NCBI GenBank assembly: GCA_049324235.1
Contig: JBMOLJ010000062.1
Location: 1 to 64,000, forward strand
Source of the DNA: UBA1431 sp049324235
Lineage (GTDB): Bacteria; Bacillota; Clostridia; Christensenellales; UBA1431
DNA: 64,000 nucleotides
Direction: 5' to 3'
Shown: piece by piece, positions 49,991-59,076 of the stretch
Numbering within the stretch: the stretch's first letter is position 1
Layout of the letters: every line of letters begins with the position of its first letter
Notes under the pieces: generated by a model
What the model saw: only the letters and a program-made list of their open reading frames with translations
The model's database searches: none
What the model was told of the DNA's origin: nothing
Made by a program: the position numbers and the translations under genes

Positions 49991-51090
49991 TGTATTTCGC
50001 CTCCATCTTCGATCGCTTGGGTGATATGCTCCGCTGCATGGCCGTTACCGAACGATAACGGCTGAGAAAACTTCAGACACTCAAGCGGTCTTGCGGCCTT
50101 TTGAACAATATCCGCGGCCTCGATCCCCGCAAGCACGTTCCATCCGTCTTCAAGCGTTTCCACCCATTCCGTCTGATCCCGCAGGGTTGTACACGGTGTT
50201 TTCAGGAAATACGCTTCCTTTTGAAGCCCGCCCGAGTCGGTAAGCACCATATAGGCGTTCGCCGTAAGATACAGCATTAATAGGTAACCCACGGGTTCAA
50301 TAATGATGATATTGTCGGTTGGCGCATTAAGTGTGCCGAGCAGTTTGCGCGTGCGCGGATGAAGAGGCAGCAGCACAGGTTTATCCAGTTCTGCAAAGGC
50401 CCTGATTATCGCGGACAGTTTGTTCGTCTCATCCGTATTCTCCGCCCGATGGATGGTTGCAAGGTAATAGTTTTTTTCGCTCAGATCAGGGATGTTTCCG
50501 TTTGCGCTGCGCAATTCGTCAAGCCAGGCATTGCCCGTATAACGTTGACGCGACAGCCCTATATTGCGCAGGACAGCATCGTACATGATGTCACCGGTGT
50601 TCTGTACGCCTTTTATGACGCCTTCTTTTTTGAGATTGTCTACCGCTGTTTGGGTAGGGCAGAAGAGCAGGCTGGATATGTGGTCTGTGAGAACCCTGTT
50701 CTGTTCTTCGGGCATGCGCATATTGTAGCTTCTCAGGCCCGCCTCGATGTGGAATACGGGGATGTGGAGCTTGCTGGCGGCAAGCGCCCCGGCCAGCGTG
50801 GAATTCGTGTCGCCGTACACGAGTACGCCGTCCGGCTTTTCTTTCAGAAGCAGCTCCTCTATCTTCTCCAGCATCCGCCCGGTCTGGGCGCCGTGACTGC
50901 CTGAGCCGACGCCTAAATTGTAATCCGGCTTTGGAATCTGCAGTTCATTAAAGAATACATCGGACATATTTGTGTCATAGTGCTGCCCCGTATGCACCAG
51001 GATTTCCTCGTTCCGCTGCCTGAATACCATTGAAAACGGCGCCGCCTTGATGAACTGAGGACGGGCACCGACTACTGTCAGGATTTTCAT
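49987..51090 (-). CDS. wbpI: Non-hydrolysing UDP-GlcNAc-type 2-epimerase (WecB/WbpI-like)
   Basis: 367 residues. GARPQFIKAAPFSMVF at residue 8-23, HTGQHYDTNMSDVFF near 33, YGDTNSTLAGALAASK near 88 and HIEAGLRS near 109 mark the epimerase family. Given the other wbp genes it probably inverts C2 of UDP-GlcNAc3NAcA to the manno form, though UDP-GlcNAc could be the substrate. First gene of the downstream half of the locus, with its own promoter at 51132. Confidence 0.9.
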   Translation of the reverse strand: MKILTVVGARPQFIKAAPFSMVFRQRNEEILVHTGQHYDTNMSDVFFNELQIPKPDYNLGVGSGSHGAQTGRMLEKIEELLLKEKPDGVLVYGDTNSTLAGALAASKLHIPVFHIEAGLRSYNMRMPEEQNRVLTDHISSLLFCPTQTAVDNLKKEGVIKGVQNTGDIMYDAVLRNIGLSRQRYTGNAWLDELRSANGNIPDLSEKNYYLATIHRAENTDETNKLSAIIRAFAELDKPVLLPLHPRTRKLLGTLNAPTDNIIIIEPVGYLLMLYLTANAYMVLTDSGGLQKEAYFLKTPCTTLRDQTEWVETLEDGWNVLAGIEAADIVQKAARPLECLKFSQPLSFGNGHAAEHITQAIEDGGEIQ

Positions 51091-51131
51091 TTGTTTTCCT
51101 TTTCTCGCATTAAAGTAATATCTAAAGATAG

Positions 51132-51159
51132 ATTATACCGCATATAAAGAATTAATCAA
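51132..51159 (-). promoter_or_regulatory. Promoter of the wbpI-A-B-D-E half operon
   Basis: TTGATT (51154-51159) and TATAAT (51132-51137) on the minus strand are 16 bases apart, about 35 bases before wbpI. It gives this half its own transcription now that the ars cassette separates it from the 59875 promoter. The next 250 bases (51160-51415) hold no gene, only AT-rich sequence with one stem (AAGCCAAAC with GTTTTGGCTT). Confidence 0.65.
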
Positions 51160-51415
51160 TCATTTGTTTGGATAAGGTATCATAAATTTGCGCAATTTAG
51201 GGCAACACCGCACAGAAGCCAAACGGAAAATATGGTAGCGTAGTTAGTTTTGGCTTTCACTAAATAGCACGAATGGGAAGAGCAGTTTTGGCAAATTCAA
51301 TATCAAAAATCCGAAAAAATTTTTCGACCAGTCGGAACAAAAAACTAGAGCGATATCATTTTGCGATGCAGTTTCATATAATAATCATAAAGCAATTATT
51401 TTTTTGGATTACATA

Positions 51416-51444
51416 TTGACATTCATCTATATGATAAATATACT
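51416..51444 (+). promoter_or_regulatory. Promoter of arsR-arsD-arsA
   Basis: TTGACA (51416-51421) and TATACT (51439-51444) are 17 bases apart, the strongest promoter match in the window. AT-rich inverted patterns (TCATCTATATGATA) lie in the spacer, where ArsR would bind. Confidence 0.82.
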
Positions 51445-51480
51445 GCTAACATATCGATAAATATGAATGTGAGGTGCGCT

Positions 51481-51810
51481 GTGGACAATAAATATGTGAA
51501 GAATTCGGCAATGTTTAAGGCTTTATCCGATCCAAACCGATTAATTATTCTGGATAAAATTTCATGCTGTGAACACTGCGCTTGTACAATCTTGGAAGAT
51601 CTACATATTGTACAATCAACCCTTTCTCACCATATGAAAGTATTATGTAGATCAGGTCTGGTGGATTCACGTCGTGAAGGCAAATGGATGTATTACTCAT
51701 TAAATCTGGAGAATATCCAAAAAGCGATAGAGGTCTTGCATGAAATTCTATCAAAAAACGAAACGGTCAATGCTACGGATTTTCTAATTGATTCTACAAA
51801 TTTGCCATAG
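51481..51810 (+). CDS. arsR: ArsR/SmtB-family arsenic-responsive repressor
   Basis: 109 residues. The winged helix covers 10-85; the metalloid site sits in the alpha3 helix as CCEHCACTILEDL at 29-41, equivalent to ELCVCDL of classical ArsR. GTG start with GAGGTG 7 bases upstream; the longer frame from 51463 is not preferred. First gene of the ars cassette; AT-rich codons contrast with the flanking wbp genes. Confidence 0.9.
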   Translation: MDNKYVKNSAMFKALSDPNRLIILDKISCCEHCACTILEDLHIVQSTLSHHMKVLCRSGLVDSRREGKWMYYSLNLENIQKAIEVLHEILSKNETVNATDFLIDSTNLP

Positions 51811-51840
51811 CGTTCACAAAATTAAAAGGAGCTGCTGTAA

Positions 51841-52143
51841 GTGAAAAAAGTTGAAGTATTCGATCCAGCTATATGCTGTAGCCCGGCCATCAACCCCGAG
51901 GAATTAAGGTTTACTGCTCTCGTCAGAACGCTCGAGGAAAAGGGGATGGAGATTATTCGTTATAATTCATCCCGGGAGCCGCAGGTTTATATGGAAAACG
52001 AAGCCATAATGAGCCTATTGCAAACAGAGGGTATGGACGCATTGCCCGCAACCCTAGTTGATGGCAAGGTCTTCAAGACAAAAGAATATCCGTCAAATGA
52101 GGAACTGTCCGTACTGCTTGGCGTCACCCTTCCGACGAAGTGA
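51841..52143 (+). CDS. arsD: ArsD-type arsenic metallochaperone, third cysteine missing
   Basis: 100 residues, thioredoxin-like. ArsD binds As(III) through Cys12, Cys13 and Cys18 and hands it to ArsA. Here the pair C12-C13 is present in DPAICCSPAIN, but position 18 is asparagine. The family segments PQVYMENEAIMSLL, LPATLVDGKVFKTKEYP and EELSVLLGV remain. GTG start with AAAGGAG upstream. Loss of C18 would weaken binding, unless another residue compensates. Confidence 0.88.
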   Translation: MKKVEVFDPAICCSPAINPEELRFTALVRTLEEKGMEIIRYNSSREPQVYMENEAIMSLLQTEGMDALPATLVDGKVFKTKEYPSNEELSVLLGVTLPTK

Positions 52144-52181
52144 CCGCTGGCTTAAGTAAAATACAGTCAGGAGCTATAAAA

Positions 52182-53915
52182 ATGTATAATACGTTCGACC
52201 TTGATACAATAAACCTAACCAAATATATGTTTTTTACTGGAAAAGGCGGAGTTGGGAAAACATCGATCGCTTGTGCCGTTTCCGTCAACTTAGTTGATAA
52301 AGGAAAAAAAGTCTTACTTATCAGCACTGACCCAGCATCCAATCTTCAGGATGTTTTCAACACCGAACTTGACGGAAAAGGCGTACCGATTGCGGGCGCG
52401 GATGGACTTATCGTAGCGAACTTGAATCCCGAAGAAACAGCAAGAGAATATAGAGAGTCGATAATTAATCCTTACAGGGGGAAATTCACGGATGCTGTGA
52501 TCTCCAACATGGAGGAACAGCTTTCGGGCTCCTGCACCGTTGAAATCGCAGCTTTTGACCAGTTTTCCAACTTTATTGCAAACAAAGAATTGTCCGAAAA
52601 GTATGATCATATTATTTTTGACACTGCCCCAACAGGCCATACCTTAAGATTCCTTCAGCTTCCGTCAGCTTGGAGCAATTATATCAACGAAAGCTCTCAT
52701 GGCATGACAAAAATTGGCCAGCTGTCCGGACTAGGCCACAAAAAGAATGTTTATGAAAATGTGGTTAAGAATTTAGCAGACCCCAAAAAGACTACGCTCA
52801 TTTTAGTATCGCGTCCTGAGAAAACACCACTTTTAGAGGCCGAACGCTCCAGTGGAGAACTTTCGGATTTAGGGATACACAACCAGCTCCTCATTATCAA
52901 CGGCGTTTTAAATGAAACAACCGATCAAATATCTGAGCAACTGTTCAAAAAGCAACGGGAAGCTTTAGCAAATATGCCGGCAAGGATAAAAATGCTTCGC
53001 ACCTATACGCTACCGCTCCGTTCGTATAGCATTCAAGGGCTTGAAAAGATACGAGCCTTTTTTAAAGAAGATGTGTATCGTTTATCGGGTGATAATGATA
53101 TAAAGATCAATATTCCAAGCCTGAAAGCGCTCATTCAAGATATCCGGGAATCAGGAAAAAAGGTAGTATTTGTAATGGGGAAAGGGGGCGTAGGAAAGAC
53201 CACCATCGCTGCCTCCGTCGCTTATTCTCTTGCCAAAAATGGTGTTAAAGTGCATTTGACGTCAACCGACCCGGCGAATCATCTTGAATATTTTATTAAC
53301 AGCACCCCAAACATCACATTAAGCAAAATCGATGAAAAAGAAGAACTCGAAAAGTACAAAGCGGAAATATTGAACAGGGCCAGTGAAACCATGAGCGCTA
53401 ATGATCTTGCCTATATAGAAGAAGACCTCAGAGCTCCTTGCACACAGGAAATTGCCGTTTTCAGAGCCTTTGCAGAAATTGTTGACAAAGCCGAGAACGA
53501 AGTGGTGATCATTGATACTGCTCCGACAGGGCACACCTTGCTTTTGCTCGATTCAACGCAGAGTTACCACAGAGAGGTTCAGCGCACCAAAGGCGAAATG
53601 CCGCTATCCGTGCAAAAGCTGCTTCCCAGACTGAGAGATGAAAAACAAACGGAGGTTGTCATTGTAACGCTACCCGAGGCAACCCCTGTTTATGAAGCTT
53701 GCCGTCTTCGTGAAGATTTACAAAGAGCAGGTATCAACAATAAATGGTGGGTGATCAATCAAAGCTTATCCATGGCTAATACGGAAGACGGCGTTCTCTG
53801 TGCCCGCTCTCAGGCAGAAGCCCAATGGATAGAAAAAGTTCAGGAAATCAGCAATAACCATTATGCTGCAATCCCATGGCTTCACGATTCTTCTATACAA
53901 AACATTTGTGAGTGA
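52182..53915 (+). CDS. arsA: Arsenite-stimulated ATPase ArsA
   Basis: 577 residues, two tandem nucleotide-binding halves: P-loop GKGGVGKTS at 20-28 and GKGGVGKTT near 331-339, each followed by DTAPTGHTL near 147 and 445. Cysteines C118 and C420 match the arsenite-binding C113 and C422 of E. coli ArsA; the equivalent of C172 was not seen. ArsA energises the pump ArsB or Acr3, but neither gene is present here. AGGAG precedes the ATG at 52182. A strong terminator follows. Confidence 0.95.
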   Translation: MYNTFDLDTINLTKYMFFTGKGGVGKTSIACAVSVNLVDKGKKVLLISTDPASNLQDVFNTELDGKGVPIAGADGLIVANLNPEETAREYRESIINPYRGKFTDAVISNMEEQLSGSCTVEIAAFDQFSNFIANKELSEKYDHIIFDTAPTGHTLRFLQLPSAWSNYINESSHGMTKIGQLSGLGHKKNVYENVVKNLADPKKTTLILVSRPEKTPLLEAERSSGELSDLGIHNQLLIINGVLNETTDQISEQLFKKQREALANMPARIKMLRTYTLPLRSYSIQGLEKIRAFFKEDVYRLSGDNDIKINIPSLKALIQDIRESGKKVVFVMGKGGVGKTTIAASVAYSLAKNGVKVHLTSTDPANHLEYFINSTPNITLSKIDEKEELEKYKAEILNRASETMSANDLAYIEEDLRAPCTQEIAVFRAFAEIVDKAENEVVIIDTAPTGHTLLLLDSTQSYHREVQRTKGEMPLSVQKLLPRLRDEKQTEVVIVTLPEATPVYEACRLREDLQRAGINNKWWVINQSLSMANTEDGVLCARSQAEAQWIEKVQEISNNHYAAIPWLHDSSIQNICE

Positions 53916-53934
53916 TGATGAATCTTTCATCAAT

Positions 53935-53984
53935 AAAAGATCAATCCCGGTTTGAGTATAAAACTGGGATTGATCTTTTTTTAG
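53935..53984 (+). terminator. Terminator of the ars operon
   Basis: AAAGATCAATCCCGGTTT pairs with AAACTGGGATTGATCTTT (18 bp, one mismatch) and is followed by a T run. It ends arsRDA transcription, so no further ars gene is in this transcript. Confidence 0.92.
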
Positions 53985-53989
53985 GCTTT

Positions 53990-54228
53990 AACAAAACTTA
54001 CAGTCTTCCGTCTTAGACCGTGTCACGAGAAGTTCGCAATTTGGGGGAATCCGAAAATGAATCAAGCTGCTTTTTGCAGCAGTACCTGAAGGGCTTGCGG
54101 ACTGAGATACGCGCGTGAGGCTGACCCTAGTCCTCGGCATATTCTAGGAGGTATGTCGTTACCAGCCGCAAGTATGAATCCGGACTCGGAAAGATTCCGA
54201 CAACACTCGTTCTGCGGGGAGGTATCCC
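53990..54228. other. Gene-free, hairpin-rich segment at the right border of the ars cassette
   Basis: No ORF on either strand is convincing. The composition turns GC-rich and there are short stems (GCTGC/GCAGC at 54069-54082, GGGGA/TCCCC at 54216-54229). CGCAATTTGGGG at 54035 resembles CGCAATTTAGGG at 51191 on the other side of the cassette. This may be an insertion-element remnant or structured RNA; no family was identified. Confidence 0.4.
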
Positions 54229-55440
54229 CTAAAAATCTTCCCTCAAAGCATTAACCGCATCAACTTCCGCCTTCATTCTTTCTTCCCAGCTCCAAAAGTT
54301 CCGTTTTGCATATTCCTTTGCGTTTTCCCCCAGCATGTTTTTCAGCTTTTTGTCCGTCAATAAACGGACAATTGCCGATGAAACATCGAACGGCTCCTGC
54401 TTGAGTAATATACCGTTTACTTCATTTTCAATCACCTTATACGTCTCGCCGATATTAAGCGTTATAATCGCCTTTCCGTATCGCATAGCTTCCATCAACG
54501 GATTCCCAAGATTACTCAGATCGTATAATGAAAGAAATATGTCCGCACAGCTGTAATATTTCCACACGTCTTTTTGCTCAACAGGGCCCGTAAATATTAC
54601 GCTGTCCTGAACGCCCGTCTTTTCCGCAAGGCTCTTCAGATTTTCATATTCCTCGCCGCCGCCGACTATTACCAGCTTACAATCAGGAAAACGCTTCAAT
54701 ACATCCGGCATAGCATTAATGGCGCGGTCAACCCTTTTCCAATTTTGGAGCCTTGACACAGTCAGCAACACCGGTGCTGTCCGGGATATTTCGAGTTGAT
54801 CGCGGACGGCGTTCCTTGTATCAAAAAAGCTTTCGTTTAGGGGTATGTCCTGACCGTTCTTCCAGAAAAATATCTTTTCGGTCTTGTTGCCCAGACGTTG
54901 TAATACCTTGTCCCCTTCCGTACCATCATCGGTCATAATGATCATATCGCTTTTTAGTTCCAAAGCCTTATAGTGGTTGAACTTCCGAATCCGCTGAAGC
55001 CTTGTGTCCTTAAAGTCTTTGAGTATCGTACCCTGAAACCTCGTTATCAATGGCAGATGATATTTGCTGCTCAGCTTTTTACCCGGCATAACGGCATCGA
55101 CCTCGTAGGCGTAAAGAACGCACCCGCCTTTATTTTCATTAATAATTTTTGCTGCCGTTTTATAAAAACGGCTTGTTAAAACGGGTGATGCAATAAACCT
55201 TGCAAAGAAGCGAACTTTTGGTATTCTATTGAAAAAGTCGAATACAGTGTGATTAAATTTGACCATGCTGCATCCGGCAACGTTATAAGTCTTCCTGTAC
55301 CTGCTGAATGGCTGAATCAGCGTAACATCCCAGCCATTATCAACATAGGCCTTCACTGTATTGTAAAACGATGGCGCCCCTTTCCCCTCGCCTATGGACC
55401 ATAAATCCAGATTTGACATCATTATCATTCTTTTATCCAT
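54229..55440 (-). CDS. Glycosyltransferase family 4 protein
   Basis: 403 residues, GT-B fold. The C-terminal GT4 motif is visible: LLTVSRLQNWKRVDRAI near 225, IVGGGEEYENLKSLAEK near 255, and the acidic ADIFLSLYDLSNLGNPLMEAMRYGKAII near 300-327 (E of PLMEAM). It would add one sugar to the lipid-linked repeat unit from a nucleotide donor, at the cytoplasmic membrane face. GGAG before the ATG at 55440 supports the shorter start. Confidence 0.9.
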   Translation of the reverse strand: MDKRMIMMSNLDLWSIGEGKGAPSFYNTVKAYVDNGWDVTLIQPFSRYRKTYNVAGCSMVKFNHTVFDFFNRIPKVRFFARFIASPVLTSRFYKTAAKIINENKGGCVLYAYEVDAVMPGKKLSSKYHLPLITRFQGTILKDFKDTRLQRIRKFNHYKALELKSDMIIMTDDGTEGDKVLQRLGNKTEKIFFWKNGQDIPLNESFFDTRNAVRDQLEISRTAPVLLTVSRLQNWKRVDRAINAMPDVLKRFPDCKLVIVGGGEEYENLKSLAEKTGVQDSVIFTGPVEQKDVWKYYSCADIFLSLYDLSNLGNPLMEAMRYGKAIITLNIGETYKVIENEVNGILLKQEPFDVSSAIVRLLTDKKLKNMLGENAKEYAKRNFWSWEERMKAEVDAVNALREDF

Positions 55441-55471
55441 ATTTAATACTCCGGTTGACAAGCATAATAAG

Positions 55472-56614
55472 CTAGCATTTTTTGATAAGTTCGATCTCTC
55501 TTTTTATCACGACAGCAACCCCACACTTGTTGTGGATGAAATCGGAGGCCTTCTTTGAATATTCCAGGAACTTTTCGGGGTTATTATACAGGTCTTCAAC
55601 GGCCTCGGCAAGATCCATGTAATTATCGGCCAAGTATCCGCATGAATCCGGTACGTATTCAGGGATAGCCGAGTTGTTTGAGGATATGGGCACCAGGCCG
55701 CTGCTCATGCCCTCGCATGTGGAAATGCCATGCGTATCCTGATAGGAGGGCATCAGCATGACGCCGTTTTGTGCATGCAATTCAACGATTTCACTATGGC
55801 TGAAGAACCTTCTTTGCAGCTGTACGTTCGGGTATTGTTTCAACGGCTTAACCGTACTTTTCCAAAGCCTGCCGTCACCACAAAACGTAAACTTCAGCTC
55901 ATTAAAAAACGGTTTTTTCGCAAGTTCCTGAATCGCTTTAACAGTTAAGTCATTGGCATATTTCTTTGATTCAAACGACCGTATGGTCAATATCCTTAGT
56001 CTGTCGTCCTCTTTTTTCTGCCGATAGGGAAATACCTTTTCATCAATGATATTAGGGATCACGCTGTAATGCTTTATCTTGCCTATGGAATGAATGTCCC
56101 TCTCCGCAACGCTTTTGAGCCAGTCTGATACGAACACGCAATGGATAGTATCGCCGTGTTTCTTGATGGCCCGATGCAAAAAAACCCTTTGCAATGTGTT
56201 GAGCAACGTATAGCCCGCAAATTTGATTACGTTTTTAAATCGCAAATTATACAGTCTCCTGTGCCAGGCAATGATATCGACACCGTGGAACCATATGATA
56301 AGGGGTGTTTTGGGTGCCGCTTTGATTACGGCCGAAACGACCCTTTTCAGACCGTAATGAATGAGTATCTTCTCATATTTTTCTTTTTTTATTCTCTCCG
56401 CAAGCTCTTTTACGTTTCCCTGTTCTACGCTCACCGCCTCATAAACATATTTCGCACCATGCCTTCGCCTCGCAAAGGGTTTCCTGTCAACCGAAAAAAC
56501 TTCCACGTTCAGGCCTTCCGCAATGTAGTTCCTTACTCTGGCATGTACGAAAGCGTTGCTGTATTTATGCGTACCGCTGGGGTAACCCGGCGTGACGACC
56601 AGATATTTTTTCAT
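55472..56614 (-). CDS. Glycosyltransferase family 4 protein
   Basis: 380 residues. The N-terminal acceptor domain begins VVTPGYPSGTHKYSNAFVH; the donor domain shows FCGDGRLWK near 247, VQLQRRFFSHSEIVELHAQ near 267, and the conserved GISTCEGMSSGLVPISSN near 303 (E near 308). It likely extends the same repeat unit. GGAGAGAG is 4 bases before the ATG. It overlaps the polymerase gene upstream by 4 bases. Confidence 0.9.
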   Translation of the reverse strand: MKKYLVVTPGYPSGTHKYSNAFVHARVRNYIAEGLNVEVFSVDRKPFARRRHGAKYVYEAVSVEQGNVKELAERIKKEKYEKILIHYGLKRVVSAVIKAAPKTPLIIWFHGVDIIAWHRRLYNLRFKNVIKFAGYTLLNTLQRVFLHRAIKKHGDTIHCVFVSDWLKSVAERDIHSIGKIKHYSVIPNIIDEKVFPYRQKKEDDRLRILTIRSFESKKYANDLTVKAIQELAKKPFFNELKFTFCGDGRLWKSTVKPLKQYPNVQLQRRFFSHSEIVELHAQNGVMLMPSYQDTHGISTCEGMSSGLVPISSNNSAIPEYVPDSCGYLADNYMDLAEAVEDLYNNPEKFLEYSKKASDFIHNKCGVAVVIKREIELIKKC

Positions 56615-57990
56615 ATGCTCTCTCCTTCATTAACCGGTGCACCCGCCTTTTTCTTTCTGGCAAACGAAATGAAAAGGCAAGCAGCCAAAAGAGCGACATA
56701 CACGCTTACTGCCGGAGCGGTCAGCACATGGCCTGCGATATATGCAATCCCCAGGCTCAGGATTAATCCTACAATATACCCCATCGTTATATCACTGGCA
56801 ATACTCTCTCTGCATCTCTTGATTGCAGCAAATGCAATCCTTGCAAAAATGATCAGCACAGGGATAAAATAAATGATAAAACCCAGGATCCCAAACTGAT
56901 AGAAAACGGTGTAAAAATCCATCTCTATGCTTTTATACGTTTGTATTTGATTATCCTTGATTACTGTAGACCCCAAACCAAGTATTTTTCGCAACGCCGA
57001 ATCCTTTTCGAACTCCTCTGCCGTTTTTTCAAGATAAATATCCCTGCTGCTGAAAATGACATTAGTAGGATCAGGTCCAGCGTTATCGCTCGACGTACCA
57101 TCACCAAAAAAATCACTAATTCCGTGCACATTGACGGAAGCCATGTGATTGGATAAATTTTTGCCGGATGCCGTGTAAGGCAACACAGCAATTGTTAATA
57201 TGATCATTGCTAAAGAAACTATTGAAATAATGGCTGAACTTTTTTTCTTTTCCGATATAAACATTCTTATTATATGGATGAGAAGCAGCATCCCAAAGGT
57301 AATAAGTATACACAGCATAGGGACTTTTGTTCCGATATTTAAAGAAATAACTCCATATACTGTTATGATGATAAGGGCAGTAATGAGTTTTTTTATACTG
57401 CATGCAGCATCGAGAGCGTTAATAATATATAAAACCACAACAGGGAACAATATTCCCACAATGGTTCCTGTTTCATTTGCTGCGAAAAACCACCCCGAAG
57501 TGCCTAATTTCCCACTGCCGTAACTAATAAAGTCAGTCCCCGTAGCAATAGCGAGTAATATCAGCCCCACATATGCAAGTACGGTTATAACAATGTATTT
57601 TGGATCAAAGCTCTTTTCCTGGTCATCCAGAACAGGTATCAAACACAGCAGCAACATGGGGAAATAAAAGCTTTTTGCAAGTGATTTCAGTTCCAGGAAC
57701 AGAACGGAAGAATTTTTTTCGGAAACCATATACAGAAGATAAACCAATGAAAATGCAACAACACCCACAGAATACCAGATAACATATTTCTTGTATCTTG
57801 ATTTGCTCATAAACAGACAATAATAAACAGCTAACAATAAAAAAGCAATCCTGATGATCATACCGATAGTCAGGCTGAAATCCGTATATCTCACAAGAAA
57901 AGATGTGATTACATCAATTATTGGTTGAATAAACAAAAAAACGATAAGGACCCATATTGCTTTCTGCTGTACATTACTTGTTTCTCTCAT
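56611..57990 (-). CDS. O-antigen ligase/polymerase family membrane protein (Wzy-like)
   Basis: 459 residues with 11-12 membrane helices and a larger external loop (about 265-345) holding FSSRDIYLEKTAEEF. The O-antigen_lig-type pattern FGLSLGIAYIAGHVL follows near 420. It would polymerise repeat units outside the membrane; a ligase role cannot be excluded. Its start overlaps the DUF354 gene by 17 bases. Confidence 0.82.
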   Translation of the reverse strand: MRETSNVQQKAIWVLIVFLFIQPIIDVITSFLVRYTDFSLTIGMIIRIAFLLLAVYYCLFMSKSRYKKYVIWYSVGVVAFSLVYLLYMVSEKNSSVLFLELKSLAKSFYFPMLLLCLIPVLDDQEKSFDPKYIVITVLAYVGLILLAIATGTDFISYGSGKLGTSGWFFAANETGTIVGILFPVVVLYIINALDAACSIKKLITALIIITVYGVISLNIGTKVPMLCILITFGMLLLIHIIRMFISEKKKSSAIISIVSLAMIILTIAVLPYTASGKNLSNHMASVNVHGISDFFGDGTSSDNAGPDPTNVIFSSRDIYLEKTAEEFEKDSALRKILGLGSTVIKDNQIQTYKSIEMDFYTVFYQFGILGFIIYFIPVLIIFARIAFAAIKRCRESIASDITMGYIVGLILSLGIAYIAGHVLTAPAVSVYVALLAACLFISFARKKKAGAPVNEGESI

Positions 57991-59035
57991 TTATAAGCCT
58001 CTCTACCATCTCTAAATAAATCTCGGAATTATCTTCGCCCTGACATTGCGGTACAGCCTTTTTCTTCTCAATGATTATCTTATCAAAATCATTTTTATCC
58101 TGTATATTCACCATGCGTTTCGTTGCAATCAACATAGTATCTACCGCGCACATCTGACCGCCCTGAAAAATCGTATAGACCGGCGTTCCGACAGCGGCGG
58201 CTTCACGGTTGATCGTTCCGCCCGCACCGATGACAAGGTCGCAGGAAGCGACAAGATCGATCCCGTTGATGACTTTTTCAGGTATAATGACGTTTTTATA
58301 CCCTTTTGCAACATATTCCTGCTTCTGGGACTCTACGCGCGGCAGTACGATAATCACCGGGTTTTTCTCATGATTATCCAGATACTCCAATAAATCAAAG
58401 CTCAGCGTATTCTTGTTTGTCTGGTAATGCGCCTGGGTTGCCTCCGGCCTCATCACGATGATGACCCTTTTTTCGTCGACGTCTAGCACTTGCGTTATCG
58501 GATTATGCTTCGCGTCATATTTCTTATTGTACAAATCCAAATAATATCCGATATAAAACTGTTCCTTCAACCCGGGATAAAAGACGACTTTGTCCTTTGC
58601 GCCGAATTTTTTCAGGACCTTCTCCGGCACACCCGCAGGCGAGAGTATAAACCTGCTTAACCGGAAACTGATATGGTGGCCGAAACTGTATTCATAATCA
58701 AACAATGTCATATGCGGTATCTTCAGTCTTCTGGCCGCTATCATCAGATCCTGCGAGCCCATGCTGACCGCCGCGTCAAAATTCTTATCCTTGCCGAATT
58801 TATACAACGTGTTCGATCTTTCGAACAAGCCCATTAGTTTCTTGAGCTTGCTTTTCCCCCGGTGCCTGCCAATCATATGATGCTCTATTTCAAACAGTTC
58901 CAATAAACCCTTTGTCTGCGCGTATTCCCTTGCCGTAACGACTACTTCATACCCGCGCGCTTTCAGCTTTTGAATAATGGGATTATAAAAGATAACATGC
59001 GGGGAATTCGTGATATCCAACCAGATTTTTTGCAT
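57974..59035 (-). CDS. DUF354 glycosyltransferase-like protein
   Basis: 353 residues. DUF354 proteins have a GT-B/MurG-like fold; typical parts here are IWLDITNSPHVIFYNPIIQKL at 4-24 (of which the DITNSPHV motif is diagnostic), the mid MTLFDYEYSFGHHIS near 113, and DLVIGAGGTINREAAAVGTPVYTIF near 263. They occur in archaeal and bacterial polysaccharide clusters; sugar specificity is unknown. Placed between initiation and polymerase genes. Confidence 0.87.
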   Translation of the reverse strand: MQKIWLDITNSPHVIFYNPIIQKLKARGYEVVVTAREYAQTKGLLELFEIEHHMIGRHRGKSKLKKLMGLFERSNTLYKFGKDKNFDAAVSMGSQDLMIAARRLKIPHMTLFDYEYSFGHHISFRLSRFILSPAGVPEKVLKKFGAKDKVVFYPGLKEQFYIGYYLDLYNKKYDAKHNPITQVLDVDEKRVIIVMRPEATQAHYQTNKNTLSFDLLEYLDNHEKNPVIIVLPRVESQKQEYVAKGYKNVIIPEKVINGIDLVASCDLVIGAGGTINREAAAVGTPVYTIFQGGQMCAVDTMLIATKRMVNIQDKNDFDKIIIEKKKAVPQCQGEDNSEIYLEMVERLINERNK

Positions 59036-59076
59036 TTTGTGTTTTTGTCCTTCTTTTGGATTAATGGAGATTCCGG

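Noticed and set aside
51234..51242. JUMPstart/ops-like GGTAGCGTA
   Set aside because: Only the core matches, it is on the opposite strand to the polysaccharide genes, and RfaH control is not expected in Firmicutes.
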